Source of the DNA: Vannielia litorea
GTDB taxonomy: Bacteria; Pseudomonadota; Alphaproteobacteria; Rhodobacterales; Rhodobacteraceae
Assembly (NCBI RefSeq): GCF_019801175.1
Contig: NZ_JAHVJR010000001.1
Span: 3,038,001-3,102,000, forward strand
Direction: 5' to 3'
DNA length: 64,000 nucleotides
The translations under genes were made by a program, and so were the position numbers. The notes beneath the pieces are model-generated. The model was not told the DNA's origin and did not search any database. It was given only the letters and a program-made list of their open reading frames with translations. The number at the start of each line of letters is the position of its first letter. Position 1 is the first letter of the stretch. Of this stretch, positions 42,617 to 51,342 are shown in pieces.

Positions 42617-43374
42617 GCGCTCGGGCCTTCGCTGCCGGGTTCGCCCGCCACTTCGAGCGAGGCGAGATCGGCTGCCTCGTAATGCGCATCAATGCTCGCC
42701 CGCGCGGCTTCCACATCGCCCGAACGGATCGCCTCCAGCACCGCCTCGTGGCGGGCAATGGTCCGCTCCCAATCGGCCTTGCTGCGGTTGGACCGGCGCG
42801 AGAACAGCTCCGACACTTCGCGCTGGATCGAGCCGAGGCCCTCCATCTGCACCTTGATCATGCTGTTGCCGGTCGCGGCCGCCATGCCGAGGTGAAAGGC
42901 GATGTCGCACTCGGTGAACCCGCCGGGCTGAAGGATGGTCTCGCGCATCTGGCGGGTGGCCTCCTCCATCTGGGCAATACCCTCCGGTGCCCGCCGCTCG
43001 GCGGCGAGCTGGGCGATGCCGGTTTCGACCACGCGGCGCATCTCGTTGGCCTCGCGCAGCCGCTTGAGGCTGGAGCGGACGGCATAGCCATAGAACCGGT
43101 CGAGCGGCTCGCCGTTCAGCGCCTTGGCGCGGGCGACCTTGCCCTGCTGGGTGTGGATCAGCCCCACGCCCGCCAGTTGGCGCAGCGCCTCGCGGGCGAT
43201 GGGTTTGGAGATGCCGAACTCCTTGGCGATCTCGCCCTCCGAGGGCAGCGCCTCGCCCGGCGCGATCCGGCCTTCCAGCAGTGCCCCGGCGATGGATTGC
43301 GAGACCGCATCCGCCAGCCGTCCGGTCGGCGGGGTGGCTTCAAACAGGGCGTCGGTCTTTCGCTTGTCGATCAT
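42613..43374 (-). CDS. GntR/FadR-type regulator of the enolase/ABC cluster
   Basis: A 253-residue FadR-type regulator: winged helix-turn-helix at about 20-90 (IAPGEALPSEGEIAKEFGISKPIAREALRQLAGVGL) and an FCD effector domain with FTECDIAFHLGMAAATGN. First gene of a minus-strand operon (regulator, SDR, binding protein, two permeases, ATPase) and divergent from the enolase genes; an inverted repeat lies between. Confidence 0.88.
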   Translation of the reverse strand: MIDKRKTDALFEATPPTGRLADAVSQSIAGALLEGRIAPGEALPSEGEIAKEFGISKPIAREALRQLAGVGLIHTQQGKVARAKALNGEPLDRFYGYAVRSSLKRLREANEMRRVVETGIAQLAAERRAPEGIAQMEEATRQMRETILQPGGFTECDIAFHLGMAAATGNSMIKVQMEGLGSIQREVSELFSRRSNRSKADWERTIARHEAVLEAIRSGDVEAARASIDAHYEAADLASLEVAGEPGSEGPSA

Positions 43375-43422
43375 CTCGGCCTCTCGCTGTTGGGGCTGAC
43401 GTTAGGCGAGGCCTCTCAACTT

Positions 43423-43445
43423 AGCAACTAGGTTTTTTAGTTGTT
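43423..43445. promoter_or_regulatory. Inverted repeat in GntR/enolase divergent promoter
   Basis: AGCAACTA-N7-TAGTTGTT (7 of 8 positions symmetric) lies 49 bp upstream of the GntR start and 60 bp before the first enolase gene, in an AT-rich pocket. Fits a FadR-type operator. Confidence 0.55.
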
Positions 43446-43504
43446 ATGTTTTTCAAATCTGCTACCCCTTGCCCGACACCGAATGTGACGGAGGAGCACA
43501 GCGC

Positions 43505-44632
43505 ATGACGGGCGAGGGAGATCACAAGATCTCGGAAATAAAGGTTTTTCCGCTGGTTCAGCGGCTGCCGCAGCCCACGCGCACCTCTTGGGGTACCTAC
43601 GACTCGGTCTCGATCCTGCTGGTCGAGGTGCGCACCGCATCGGGCCTGTCCGGCGTTGGCGAAGCGCTGGCGCGATTCGCCCCGCAGGGCTACGCCGAGC
43701 TGATCGAGAGCGCCCTCGCCCCCCGCCTGATCGGGCAGGACGCCACCGCCATCTCCGCCCGCTGGGCCGACATGCGCCGCGCCCTCTCGGGCCGCGCGGG
43801 CGGCATGCTGATCGAGGCGATTTCGGCGGTGGACATCGCGCTCTGGGATATTCTCGGCAAAGCCGCGAATATGCCCATCTGGCAGCTGCTGGGCGGTGTC
43901 GGGCGCAGCCATGTGCCGGTCTATGGCGCTTCGGTCCGTTGGGGTGATGACGCCCAAGCCGATGCGGATGTCGATGCCATGCTGTCCCGCGGCCTGACCG
44001 ACATGAAGGTCAAGATCGGCGGGCCGGTGGACAAGGCCTGCGCCCGCATCGCGCGGGTCCGCGCCCGCGCTGGAGAGGCCATCACCCTCACCGCTGATTC
44101 CAACTGGGCCTACACGCTGGACGAGGCCGAGTTGGTCGCCCGCGCGCTCGAGGCCAACAATTACGCATGGTTCGAAGAGCCGCTGCGCCCCGAGGATGAG
44201 GCGGGCTATCGCAGCCTCCACCGCCGCAGCCGCGTGCCGCTTGCGGCGGGCGAGAGCAACTTCACCCTCGATCAGGCCATGCCGCTCATTCGCGACCGGG
44301 TGCTTTCGGTCCTCCAGCCGAATGTCACCCGGTCAGGGGGCATCACCGAGACCCGCCGCATGGCCGAACTCGCCGCGATGCATGATGTCGCCTACGCGCC
44401 CCATGTCGGGATGTCGGGCATCATCTGCGAGGTAGCGAGCCTGCACCTCGGCGCGGCCATGCCCAACACCCGCACGATGGAATGCGCCGCCAACCCCAAT
44501 CTCTTCCGCGACGGGCTGGCCGACATCGCGCCCGGCCATGCACGCATCGAGAACGGCAGCGTTGCCGTGCCGACCGGGCCGGGGCTGGGCCTCACCCTCG
44601 ACTGGGACGCGGTCAAGGAGCTTGCAGCATGA
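43505..44632 (+). CDS. Enolase-superfamily (mandelate racemase/muconate lactonizing) enzyme, copy 1
   Basis: A 375-residue MR/MLE-type enzyme that abstracts a proton alpha to a carboxylate. Catalytic elements: K168-V-K170 on strand 2, metal ligands D198 (TADSN), E224 (FEEP) and E250 (AGES), and a histidine at H300 (YAPHVGMSG), so both acid-base sites are intact. ATG 43505 follows GGAGGAG. The neighbouring lactonase and sugar transporter suggest sugar-acid dehydratase or racemase activity. The next gene is a close paralogue, coupled by ATGA. Confidence 0.88.
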   Translation: MTGEGDHKISEIKVFPLVQRLPQPTRTSWGTYDSVSILLVEVRTASGLSGVGEALARFAPQGYAELIESALAPRLIGQDATAISARWADMRRALSGRAGGMLIEAISAVDIALWDILGKAANMPIWQLLGGVGRSHVPVYGASVRWGDDAQADADVDAMLSRGLTDMKVKIGGPVDKACARIARVRARAGEAITLTADSNWAYTLDEAELVARALEANNYAWFEEPLRPEDEAGYRSLHRRSRVPLAAGESNFTLDQAMPLIRDRVLSVLQPNVTRSGGITETRRMAELAAMHDVAYAPHVGMSGIICEVASLHLGAAMPNTRTMECAANPNLFRDGLADIAPGHARIENGSVAVPTGPGLGLTLDWDAVKELAA

Positions 44633-45750
44633 GTGGCACCATCATTACCGACGTCATCGCCCATCCGCTGACCCAGCAGATGCGGCGGCCCACCGTCACC
44701 TCTTGGGGCACCTATAACGAGGTGTCGATGGTGCTGGTCGAGGTCCGCACCGATGCGGGCGTGAGCGGCGTGGGCGAGACCCTCGCCCGCTTCGCCCCCA
44801 AGGCCTATGCCGAGGTGATAGAGACCCTGCTCAAGCCCCGGATCGTCGGCCAGCCCGTCGCCAACATCTCCGCCCATTGGCAGCAGATGCGCCGCGCCCT
44901 TTCGGGCCGCGCGGGCGGCATGCTGATCGAGGCGATCGCGGGTGTGGATATCGCGCTGTGGGACATCATGGGCAAGCTGGCGGGCCTGCCGCTGGCCACG
45001 CTGCTCGGGGGCGAGAACCGCAGCGAGATCGACGTCTATGCTGCAGCGGTGAACTGGGGCGACGACGAGCTAGCAGATGCCGAGCTGGAGCGGTTCATCG
45101 CCCGCGGCTTCCCCAGGATCAAGGTCAAGATGGCCCGCCCGGTGAAGGAGGCCTGCGCCCGGATCGAGAGGATGCGCAAGCGGGCGGGCGACGACATCGC
45201 GCTCTGCGTCGATGCCAATTGGGCCTACGGGCTCGACGAGGCGATCGAGGTAGGCCGCGCGCTCGCCGCAAACGGCTACTTCTGGTTCGAGGAGCCGCTG
45301 CGCCCCGAGGACGAGCAGGGCTACGAGCAGCTCCGCGCCCGCTGCGACGTGCCACTGGCCGCCGGGGAGAGCAATTACACCGTCGATCAGGCGATGCGCC
45401 TCGTGAGCAATCGCACCCTCTCAATCCTGCAACCCGATGTGGCCCGCGCCGGCGGCGTGACCGAGACCCGCCGCATGGCCCTGCTCGCCGCCGCGCATGA
45501 CGTGGGCTACGCGCCGCACATCGGCATGTCGGGCATCGTCTGCGAGACGGCCAGCGTGCACCTCTCGGCGGCCATGCCGAACTTCCGGGTGATGGAATGC
45601 GAGGGCGACGAAAGCCCCTTCAAGGTGGATATCGCCGACCTGAAGCCCGGCTGCCTGCGCCAGCAAAACGGCACGCTCGACGTGCCGCGCGGCCCCGGCC
45701 TTGGCCTCGAGATCGACTGGGATGCGGTGGCGCACCTGCGCAGCAAGTGA
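44629..45750 (+). CDS. Enolase-superfamily (mandelate racemase/muconate lactonizing) enzyme, copy 2
   Basis: A 373-residue tandem paralogue of the upstream gene, with shared segments such as RRALSGRAGGMLIEAI and FEEPLRPEDE. Catalytic residues remain: K165-V-K167, D195 (CVDAN), E221, E247 (AGESN) and a histidine in YAPHIGMSG. Retention of the site in both copies suggests different stereospecificity or heteromer formation, not decay. ATG overlaps the previous stop. Confidence 0.88.
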   Translation: MSGTIITDVIAHPLTQQMRRPTVTSWGTYNEVSMVLVEVRTDAGVSGVGETLARFAPKAYAEVIETLLKPRIVGQPVANISAHWQQMRRALSGRAGGMLIEAIAGVDIALWDIMGKLAGLPLATLLGGENRSEIDVYAAAVNWGDDELADAELERFIARGFPRIKVKMARPVKEACARIERMRKRAGDDIALCVDANWAYGLDEAIEVGRALAANGYFWFEEPLRPEDEQGYEQLRARCDVPLAAGESNYTVDQAMRLVSNRTLSILQPDVARAGGVTETRRMALLAAAHDVGYAPHIGMSGIVCETASVHLSAAMPNFRVMECEGDESPFKVDIADLKPGCLRQQNGTLDVPRGPGLGLEIDWDAVAHLRSK

Positions 45751-45789
45751 AAGTGACGCCCCCTCCGGGGCAAGGAAGGACGCGATGCA

Positions 45790-46674
45790 ATGACAGATCA
45801 GACCGAGGCGATACGGCAGGGGATGCTGCTGGCCGACCCGCAACTCAGCCGGTTCGACCCGATGCGCCGGATCATCTGCCACGACGATTTCAGCCGCGGG
45901 CACTGCGGCTGGTCGCAGCTGGTGGGCAATTACGAAGGCAGCCTCGATACCATGCTCCCCGGCTACGCTCAGCACACCAGCGCCATGCTCTCCACGCTGG
46001 CTCATTGGGATGCTGGCTCCCACGGCAGCTATGACAGCTCCTATGCCCTGAAAATCGCCACCCGCCCGCGCCCCGGCGCGCAGAATGTGGCGATCAAGCG
46101 GCTGACGATGCGCCACCGCGGCCCGATCCGCTTCGAGGCCTATGTCACCTACAAGCCCGAGGCCACCGAGCTGCGGCTGGGCGACAATGACGTGCGGTCC
46201 TGGGGCTTTCTGTTCGACCTTCAGGGCGGGGATCAGATGGCAAAACGCCGGGTCATGCCGCACCTGCGGTTCTTGAACGCCGATCAGGGCGAGACCCTGC
46301 GCAAGTGGCAGTACAAGCCGGGGCAAACCCAATTCACCGACATCGGCAGCGAGAAGAAGACCGCGAGCCACTATCACCTCTCGCCCGATGGTTGGCAGGA
46401 CCTGCCGGGCGGCGACCAGCTGATGTGCTACAACGAGATCGCGACCAAGGTGAACTGGCACTACATGTGCTTCGACTTCGACCTGGATGCGATGCGCCCG
46501 CTGGCCTTCCGGGTGAACGACCGGGAGTTCGATGTCTCGGGCTTCGAGTCCATCGAGATCCCCGCCATGCCCAACCTCTGGAACATGCTCAACTTCGCCT
46601 TCTTTGTGGAGACCGACGCCGCCAAGCGGGCGTTCCTCTACATCGATTCCGTCTGCATTTCGGGAGATTTCTGA
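45790..46674 (+). CDS. Conserved protein of unknown function (294 aa)
   Basis: I do not recognise a named function; it may belong to the DUF6772-type family, which I cannot confirm. No signal peptide, membrane segment or nucleotide motif. The protein is rich in aromatic and basic residues and probably all-beta in its middle (alternating pattern in AIKRLTMRHRGPIRFEAYVT and VRSWGFLFDLQGG), reminiscent of a jelly-roll carbohydrate-binding or lyase fold. It starts 39 bp after the second enolase gene and its stop overlaps the next ATG, so it belongs to the sugar-acid operon. Confidence 0.75.
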   Translation: MTDQTEAIRQGMLLADPQLSRFDPMRRIICHDDFSRGHCGWSQLVGNYEGSLDTMLPGYAQHTSAMLSTLAHWDAGSHGSYDSSYALKIATRPRPGAQNVAIKRLTMRHRGPIRFEAYVTYKPEATELRLGDNDVRSWGFLFDLQGGDQMAKRRVMPHLRFLNADQGETLRKWQYKPGQTQFTDIGSEKKTASHYHLSPDGWQDLPGGDQLMCYNEIATKVNWHYMCFDFDLDAMRPLAFRVNDREFDVSGFESIEIPAMPNLWNMLNFAFFVETDAAKRAFLYIDSVCISGDF

Positions 46675-47006
46675 TGCTGCCCGAGAACATCACCGCCATC
46701 CTCGCCCGCAACGAGCGCTGGGAGGGGGGCGCCGCGACAGAGCCGTTCGAGGCCGGGTGGGCCCGCGAGGCCGTGCTCTTCGTCCGCTCGCTGAAGGCCC
46801 CTGAGGGCGCGCAGCCCGCGCTGCGGGTCCAGATCTCGCCAGACGGGATGCACTGGCTGGACGAGGGCGCAACGGTCGAGGTGCCCGCCGAGGGTGAGGT
46901 GGCTGCGGTGCGGCTCACGCACTTCGGCAACTGGCTGCGGCTGGCGGGTGAGTTTGACGCCGGGAGCGCGGCAACCCTGCTTGTGACCCTCCACCTCAAG
47001 GTGTGA
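46674..47006 (+). CDS. Small protein of unknown function (110 aa)
   Basis: A 110-residue protein with no family that I recognise. It is coupled upstream by TGATG and downstream by a GTGA overlap with the lactonase gene, so its translation is well supported. Alternating hydrophobic patterns (LRVQISPDG, LLVTLHLKV) suggest a small beta-sandwich. No cysteines and no signal peptide. Likely partner of the 294-residue protein just upstream. Confidence 0.7.
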   Translation: MLPENITAILARNERWEGGAATEPFEAGWAREAVLFVRSLKAPEGAQPALRVQISPDGMHWLDEGATVEVPAEGEVAAVRLTHFGNWLRLAGEFDAGSAATLLVTLHLKV

Positions 47007-47896
47007 GCCTGCGCCCCGAGATCCGCCTGCTGGAGGGTACCCGCTGCGAGGTGGGGGAGGGCATCCTCTGGTGCCCGCGCCGCAATGTGCTGTTCTGGGT
47101 GGACATCAAGGGCCGCGCCCTGCTGCGCCTTGATCCGGAGGCAGAAGCCCTCACCCGCTGGCCGCTGCCCGATCAGCCCGGGTGCATCGCCCTGACTGCA
47201 ACAGATACGCTCGTCGTGGCCATGCCCGACGGCCTGCACCTCTTCGACCCGGCCACCGGAACCCTCGCGCCCCACGCGCTTCTTCCGCCCGAGGCGGCTG
47301 CCAGTCACCGCGCCAATGACGGGGCCACCTCGCGCGGCGGGCGTTTTCATTTCGGCACCATGACCCTGAGCGACCGTTCGGTCGCCTCCGGCGCGCTCTA
47401 TCACTGGAGCGGTGAGGCCGGGGCGGGCCAGCTTGCCCGCCACTTTGGCGGGCTGCACATCGTCAACGGGCTGGCCTTCAGCCCAGACGACCGCACCGCC
47501 TATGTGGCCGATAGCTACGAGAGCCTGCGGCGGATCTGGCGGTTCGATTACGAGCCGGAAACCGGCGCTTTCACCAACCGCAGCCTGTTCTACGACACCG
47601 CCGGGCGGGCGGGCAGGCCGGACGGCGCCTGCGTGGACGTGGATGGCTGCTACTGGATGGCGGGCGTGGGCGGCGGCGAGCTGCTGCGGATCACCCCGGC
47701 GGGGCGGGTGGACCTCTGTATCGACCTGCCGGTGACTTGGCCGACCAAACCGTGCTTCGGCGGGCCGGACCTGCGCACGCTCTACCTCACCAGCCTCGAC
47801 CCCTCATCTTCAGGGGGCGGGCCGGATGGTGCGGTGCTGGCCATCGAGACAGGCCACCAAGGCCTGCCCGAACCGGTCTGCCTGCTGCACGGCTGA
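47003..47896 (+). CDS. SMP-30/gluconolactonase family lactonase
   Basis: A 297-residue six-bladed beta-propeller lactonase. Family landmarks: CEVGEGILWCPRRNVLFWVDI with the metal glutamate, RANDGATSRGGRFHFGTM, GGLHIVNGLAFSPDDRTAYVADS with the metal asparagine, and RPDGACVDVDGCYW. GTG start overlaps the previous stop. It would hydrolyse a sugar lactone formed by the SDR to the sugar acid used by the enolase-superfamily enzymes. Confidence 0.9.
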   Translation: MSLRPEIRLLEGTRCEVGEGILWCPRRNVLFWVDIKGRALLRLDPEAEALTRWPLPDQPGCIALTATDTLVVAMPDGLHLFDPATGTLAPHALLPPEAAASHRANDGATSRGGRFHFGTMTLSDRSVASGALYHWSGEAGAGQLARHFGGLHIVNGLAFSPDDRTAYVADSYESLRRIWRFDYEPETGAFTNRSLFYDTAGRAGRPDGACVDVDGCYWMAGVGGGELLRITPAGRVDLCIDLPVTWPTKPCFGGPDLRTLYLTSLDPSSSGGGPDGAVLAIETGHQGLPEPVCLLHG

Positions 47897-47908
47897 GGCG
47901 CGGCCTCA
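47894..47908. terminator. Palindrome spanning both stop codons of convergent lactonase and DUF3237 genes
   Basis: TGAGGC-GCG-GCCTCA, a perfect 6-bp stem; the outer triplets are the two opposing stop codons. Same architecture as at 37701 and 55285. Confidence 0.4.
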
Positions 47909-48376
47909 AGCGCTGGTCATCTCCCAGCCCCGGATCAGCACAGCCGCCCGCTCGGGCCGGGCGGATTGCAACGTCCCCACGATCAACCGCCGCCCGAGCC
48001 ATTCCCACGGCCCTTCGGGCGCGCGCACCTCGATCCGCGAAAGCGCGTAGCGCGGGCCGGGCAGGCTCTCATCGATGATGACCCGGTTGCGGATGGTCAG
48101 CAGCGTGCCATCGGCCACCTCCATCTCGTAGAGCGCGTCCAGCTCCTTGGAGCCATCGGCCCGCACCAGCTGCCGGTCGGCCCCGCCAGCCAGCACCGTT
48201 CCATAAAACCCTTCCAACCCCGGCCCGCCACGAAACTCGCCGCCGGTGATCGGCACGATCCGGCGCTCGCCCGTGGGCCCCTGCCCGAGGCTGCGCATCT
48301 CCTCCACATCCACCAGCGCCTCCCACAACAGGCGGTGGCCAAGGCGGGGCGGCGCGATGGTATCAAACTGGCTCAC
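47906..48376 (-). CDS. DUF3237 domain protein
   Basis: A 156-residue DUF3237-family protein, predicted beta-barrel; recognisable blocks are ERRIVPITGGEFRGGPGLEG and ADRQLVRADGSKELDALYEM. Function unknown. The start is a GTG at 48376 overlapping the LysR stop (GTGA); the longer frame is antisense to nothing useful and lies inside the LysR gene. DUF3237 genes often accompany aromatic or carboxylate operons. Confidence 0.82.
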   Translation of the reverse strand: MSQFDTIAPPRLGHRLLWEALVDVEEMRSLGQGPTGERRIVPITGGEFRGGPGLEGFYGTVLAGGADRQLVRADGSKELDALYEMEVADGTLLTIRNRVIIDESLPGPRYALSRIEVRAPEGPWEWLGRRLIVGTLQSARPERAAVLIRGWEMTSA

Positions 48377-49335
48377 GGGGCTGTCTCCTCTGCCTGCGGT
48401 GCCGCGCATTGTGCCAGCGCCTCGAAGAAGCGCCGCACCGCGCGGCCCGTGCGGTCTGGCCGCCAGTGATAGCCAATCGGCGGCAGATGCAAGCCCAGCC
48501 CGGCGTCGAGTTCCTTCAACAGCCCGATCGAGAGCCACGGCATCACCACGCTGCGCGGCACGAGCGAGAGCAGTTCGCCGGTCTTCAGCATCGACCAGCT
48601 CAGCACCGGGATCCGCGAGGTCACATGCACCAGTTTCAACTCGTCCCAACCGTGGCGCTCGCGCAGCATATCGAACTGGTCGCGGGCCAGCGAAACGGCG
48701 GTGTGCTGCACCCATGTTGCGCGGGAGAGCGCCTCTATGCTCACCTTCCCGGCCTGCTGCGCCAGCGGGTGCGAGGTGCCTGCGGCCACGATCAGCTCGT
48801 CCGGCACCAGCGCCTCGAACGCCCAGCCATCTGGCAGCACTTCACGCTCGCGGCAGCAAACCACATCGAACTCGTCACCCGAAAAGGCATTGTCGAGCGC
48901 CTGCCCGATTACCGTCTGGACCTGCGTGAAAATGTTGGGATGCGCGGCCCCAAACGTTGGCAGGGCAGCATCGAGCAGGGCACCGGTCGCGGCGGCGGAG
49001 GAGCCAACCCGCACCATCCCGCCCTCGCGCCGGTGATGCGAGGCAATCCGTTCCGCCCCCTCCTCCGTCGCCGCCACGATCCGGCTTGCAATCGGCAGCA
49101 GATCGAGCGCCGCCGGGGTCGGGTCCACCCCTTTGGAGTGGCGCAGGAAGAGCCGGGTATCGAGCAGCTTTTCCAACTCGGCAACAAGCTGGCTCATCGC
49201 GGGCTGGGTGATGCCCAGCGCCTGCGCCGCACGGCCCATGCCGCGCAGCTCGCAGAGGGTCATCAGCGCCCGCATATGGCGGATCTTGGCGCGGGTCGTA
49301 AGGCGGTTCAGCAGGACGGCGGCGGTCAGGGACAT
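48373..49335 (-). CDS. LysR-type regulator of the tripartite transporter cluster
   Basis: A 320-residue LysR regulator: helix-turn-helix at about 20-80 (GMGRAAQALGITQPAMSQLVAELEKLL, LFLRHSKG) and a periplasmic-binding-like effector domain. It is transcribed away from the tripartite tricarboxylate transport operon; two palindromes lie between the starts. Likely activates that operon on its carboxylate substrate. Confidence 0.88.
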   Translation of the reverse strand: MSLTAAVLLNRLTTRAKIRHMRALMTLCELRGMGRAAQALGITQPAMSQLVAELEKLLDTRLFLRHSKGVDPTPAALDLLPIASRIVAATEEGAERIASHHRREGGMVRVGSSAAATGALLDAALPTFGAAHPNIFTQVQTVIGQALDNAFSGDEFDVVCCREREVLPDGWAFEALVPDELIVAAGTSHPLAQQAGKVSIEALSRATWVQHTAVSLARDQFDMLRERHGWDELKLVHVTSRIPVLSWSMLKTGELLSLVPRSVVMPWLSIGLLKELDAGLGLHLPPIGYHWRPDRTGRAVRRFFEALAQCAAPQAEETAP

Positions 49336-49337
49336 GG

Positions 49338-49354
49338 CATAAGTATCACTTATG
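49338..49354. promoter_or_regulatory. LysR operator candidate 1
   Basis: CATAAGT-ATC-ACTTATG, a perfect 7-bp inverted repeat immediately upstream of the LysR start; contains ATAAGT-N3-ACTTAT, the T-N11-A form of a LysR box. Confidence 0.6.
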
Positions 49355-49383
49355 AGTTGCCCTCAAAAGGAATTACAAACCTA

Positions 49384-49395
49384 TGACTAAAGTCA
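49384..49395. promoter_or_regulatory. LysR operator candidate 2
   Basis: TGACT-AA-AGTCA, a perfect 12-bp palindrome 39 bp upstream of the first transporter gene. Could be the activation-binding site or a second regulator's site. Confidence 0.45.
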
Positions 49396-49434
49396 ATAGC
49401 GTGGCCAGCGAGGAGATATTTGGGAGGATTCTCT

Positions 49435-50442
49435 ATGCACCGCGAAACTCACAGCCGCATTGCACGCCGGCCCCTGATGGCCGCGCTTGGCGCAACCGCT
49501 CTGGCGCTCGGCTTCGGGCTGGCCCCGGCCACCGCAGAGGCGCAAGACTGGCCCTCGGGCGCCGTGCAACTGCTGGTGCCCGCCAAGGCGGGCGGCGGCA
49601 CCGACGCGGGCGCGCGGATCATCTCGGCGCAGCTTCAGGAGCAGATCGGCGAGGGTGTCGTCGTGGTCAACAGCCCCGGTGGCGGCGGCGCCGTGGCCGC
49701 CGAGCAGGTGCGCACCGCCGATCCTGACGGGCAGACCCTGCTCTACTACCACACCGGCTTCCTTTCGACCTATCACACCGGCGGCTACGACCATTCGCCG
49801 GTGGAAGAGTTCACCACCATCGCCACCTTCCCGGTCGGCGGCAGCTTTGCCCTCGCGGTGGATGCCGACAGCCCCTACCAGAGCGTCGACGAGCTGATCG
49901 CCGCCACCAAGGAAACCCCCGACAAGGTGACGCTGGGGGTGCAGTTTCGCTCCGGCTCGCACTTCATGGCCGGGCTGCTGACCAAGGCCAGTGACGCGCA
50001 GTTCCGTATGGTCGAAGCCGGGTCGGACGCCGACAAGCTGGTGCAGCTTCAGGGCGGCCAGATCGACGCTGCTTTCGTGAACACACCGGGCACCCTGCAA
50101 TATGTCGAGAACGGCGATCTGCGCATCCTCGCCACCATCGCAGGCAACCCCGAGCGCGATCCGGGCGCACCGGATTTCCCCTCGCTGCATGAGCTGGGCT
50201 ACGAAGAGGCCGTCTACGGGCTCGATTTCATCGTGCTCGGCCCGGCGGGAATGGATGCCGGGCTGGTCGAGCAGGTCAACGGGGCCTTCGCCGCCGTGCT
50301 CGGCAATGCCGATGTGACCGACAAGCTCGCCCAGATGCGGATGCCGATCAGCCCGATGGGCGTGGCCGAGAGCCAGGCGCGCATCGCCTCGTCCAGTGAG
50401 GCGGTGAAGGCCACCGCCGAGATGCTCGGCCTCACCAACTGA
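49435..50442 (+). CDS. Tripartite tricarboxylate transporter substrate-binding protein (TctC family), first copy
   Basis: A 335-residue TctC/Bug-type periplasmic binding protein. Signal peptide with twin-arginine-like start (SRIARRPLMAALGATALALGF) cleaved near AEAQ; mature blocks VQLLVPAKAGGGTDAGARI and VVVVNSPGGGGAVAAEQ are diagnostic. ATG 49435 follows GGGAGGA. First gene of the operon; a second, different TctC gene lies at 52264. Confidence 0.88.
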   Translation: MHRETHSRIARRPLMAALGATALALGFGLAPATAEAQDWPSGAVQLLVPAKAGGGTDAGARIISAQLQEQIGEGVVVVNSPGGGGAVAAEQVRTADPDGQTLLYYHTGFLSTYHTGGYDHSPVEEFTTIATFPVGGSFALAVDADSPYQSVDELIAATKETPDKVTLGVQFRSGSHFMAGLLTKASDAQFRMVEAGSDADKLVQLQGGQIDAAFVNTPGTLQYVENGDLRILATIAGNPERDPGAPDFPSLHELGYEEAVYGLDFIVLGPAGMDAGLVEQVNGAFAAVLGNADVTDKLAQMRMPISPMGVAESQARIASSSEAVKATAEMLGLTN

Positions 50443-50514
50443 ACCACCACCGCGCCGGGCAGCCCCCTGCCCGGCGCCCCACTTTCCTACCCTCTAGCAA
50501 CAGGCCATTCGCGC

Positions 50515-51342
50515 ATGTCCAGTAAAGCTCTGCCCCAAATCCCGAGCGACCCCTTTGAATGCCTCTGCCAAGGGTGCGAGCGCCCGTGGGAGGTGGATGT
50601 GGACCCCTTCGAGGTGGCCGAGCGCACCTGGTACGTCGGCAACGGCTGGGTCGGCGCCTACCTGCTCGATACCGGCGCGGGGCTAGTGCTGATCGACACC
50701 ACGATGCAGCCGCAGGTCTACCTGCTGTTCGAGGCGATCCGGAAGCTGGGGCTGGACCCGGCAGACATCGAGCTGATCCTCATCAGCCACATGCACTACG
50801 ACCACATCGGCGGTGTTCGCGCCTTGGTGGAGGCGACCGGCGCGCGGGTGATGATGAGCCGCGAGGACTGGGACTTCATGCAGGAGCGGCCCGACCAGAT
50901 CTTTGCCAGCGGCTACCCCTGCGGCAGCTTCACGCCCGATGCCTTCTTCTCCGATGACACGCCCGTCGAGCTTGGCGACCGCAGGGTCCGCACCGTGCTG
51001 ACTCCGGGCCACACGCCGGGCACCACCTCGTTCTTCTTCGAGGCGGGTGGACTGCTCTGCGGCATGCACGGCGGCGTTGGCCTGAACACGTTGGGCGATG
51101 CCTTTCTGGCCGAGAGCGGCCTGCCGGTGAGCGCCCGTAACGATTACCTCGCCTCCATGCTGAAGGTCCGCGCCATTCCGGTGCAGGTCACCCTCGGCTC
51201 GCATCCCGCGCAGGTGGGCATGCTGGAGAAGGTCGAGGCCATCCGGCCCGGCCATAATCCGTTTCACGACCCGGCGATCTGGCACGGGTTGATCGACGGC
51301 CGCATCGCGCAGGTCCGCACCCTGATGGGAGAGGCGGCATGA
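50515..51342 (+). CDS. MBL-fold metallo-hydrolase
   Basis: A 275-residue metallo-beta-lactamase-fold hydrolase. The dinuclear zinc motif is H92-M-H94-Y-D96-H97 (SHMHYDHIGG), with later ligands in TPGHTPGTTSF and the C-terminal GSHPAQ. The N-terminal C-x2-C-x-C-x(3)C-rich stretch (ECLCQGCE) is unusual. No signal peptide. Coupled by ATGA to the esterase gene, so the pair may process an ester or lactone taken up by the transporter. Substrate unknown. Confidence 0.85.
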   Translation: MSSKALPQIPSDPFECLCQGCERPWEVDVDPFEVAERTWYVGNGWVGAYLLDTGAGLVLIDTTMQPQVYLLFEAIRKLGLDPADIELILISHMHYDHIGGVRALVEATGARVMMSREDWDFMQERPDQIFASGYPCGSFTPDAFFSDDTPVELGDRRVRTVLTPGHTPGTTSFFFEAGGLLCGMHGGVGLNTLGDAFLAESGLPVSARNDYLASMLKVRAIPVQVTLGSHPAQVGMLEKVEAIRPGHNPFHDPAIWHGLIDGRIAQVRTLMGEAA

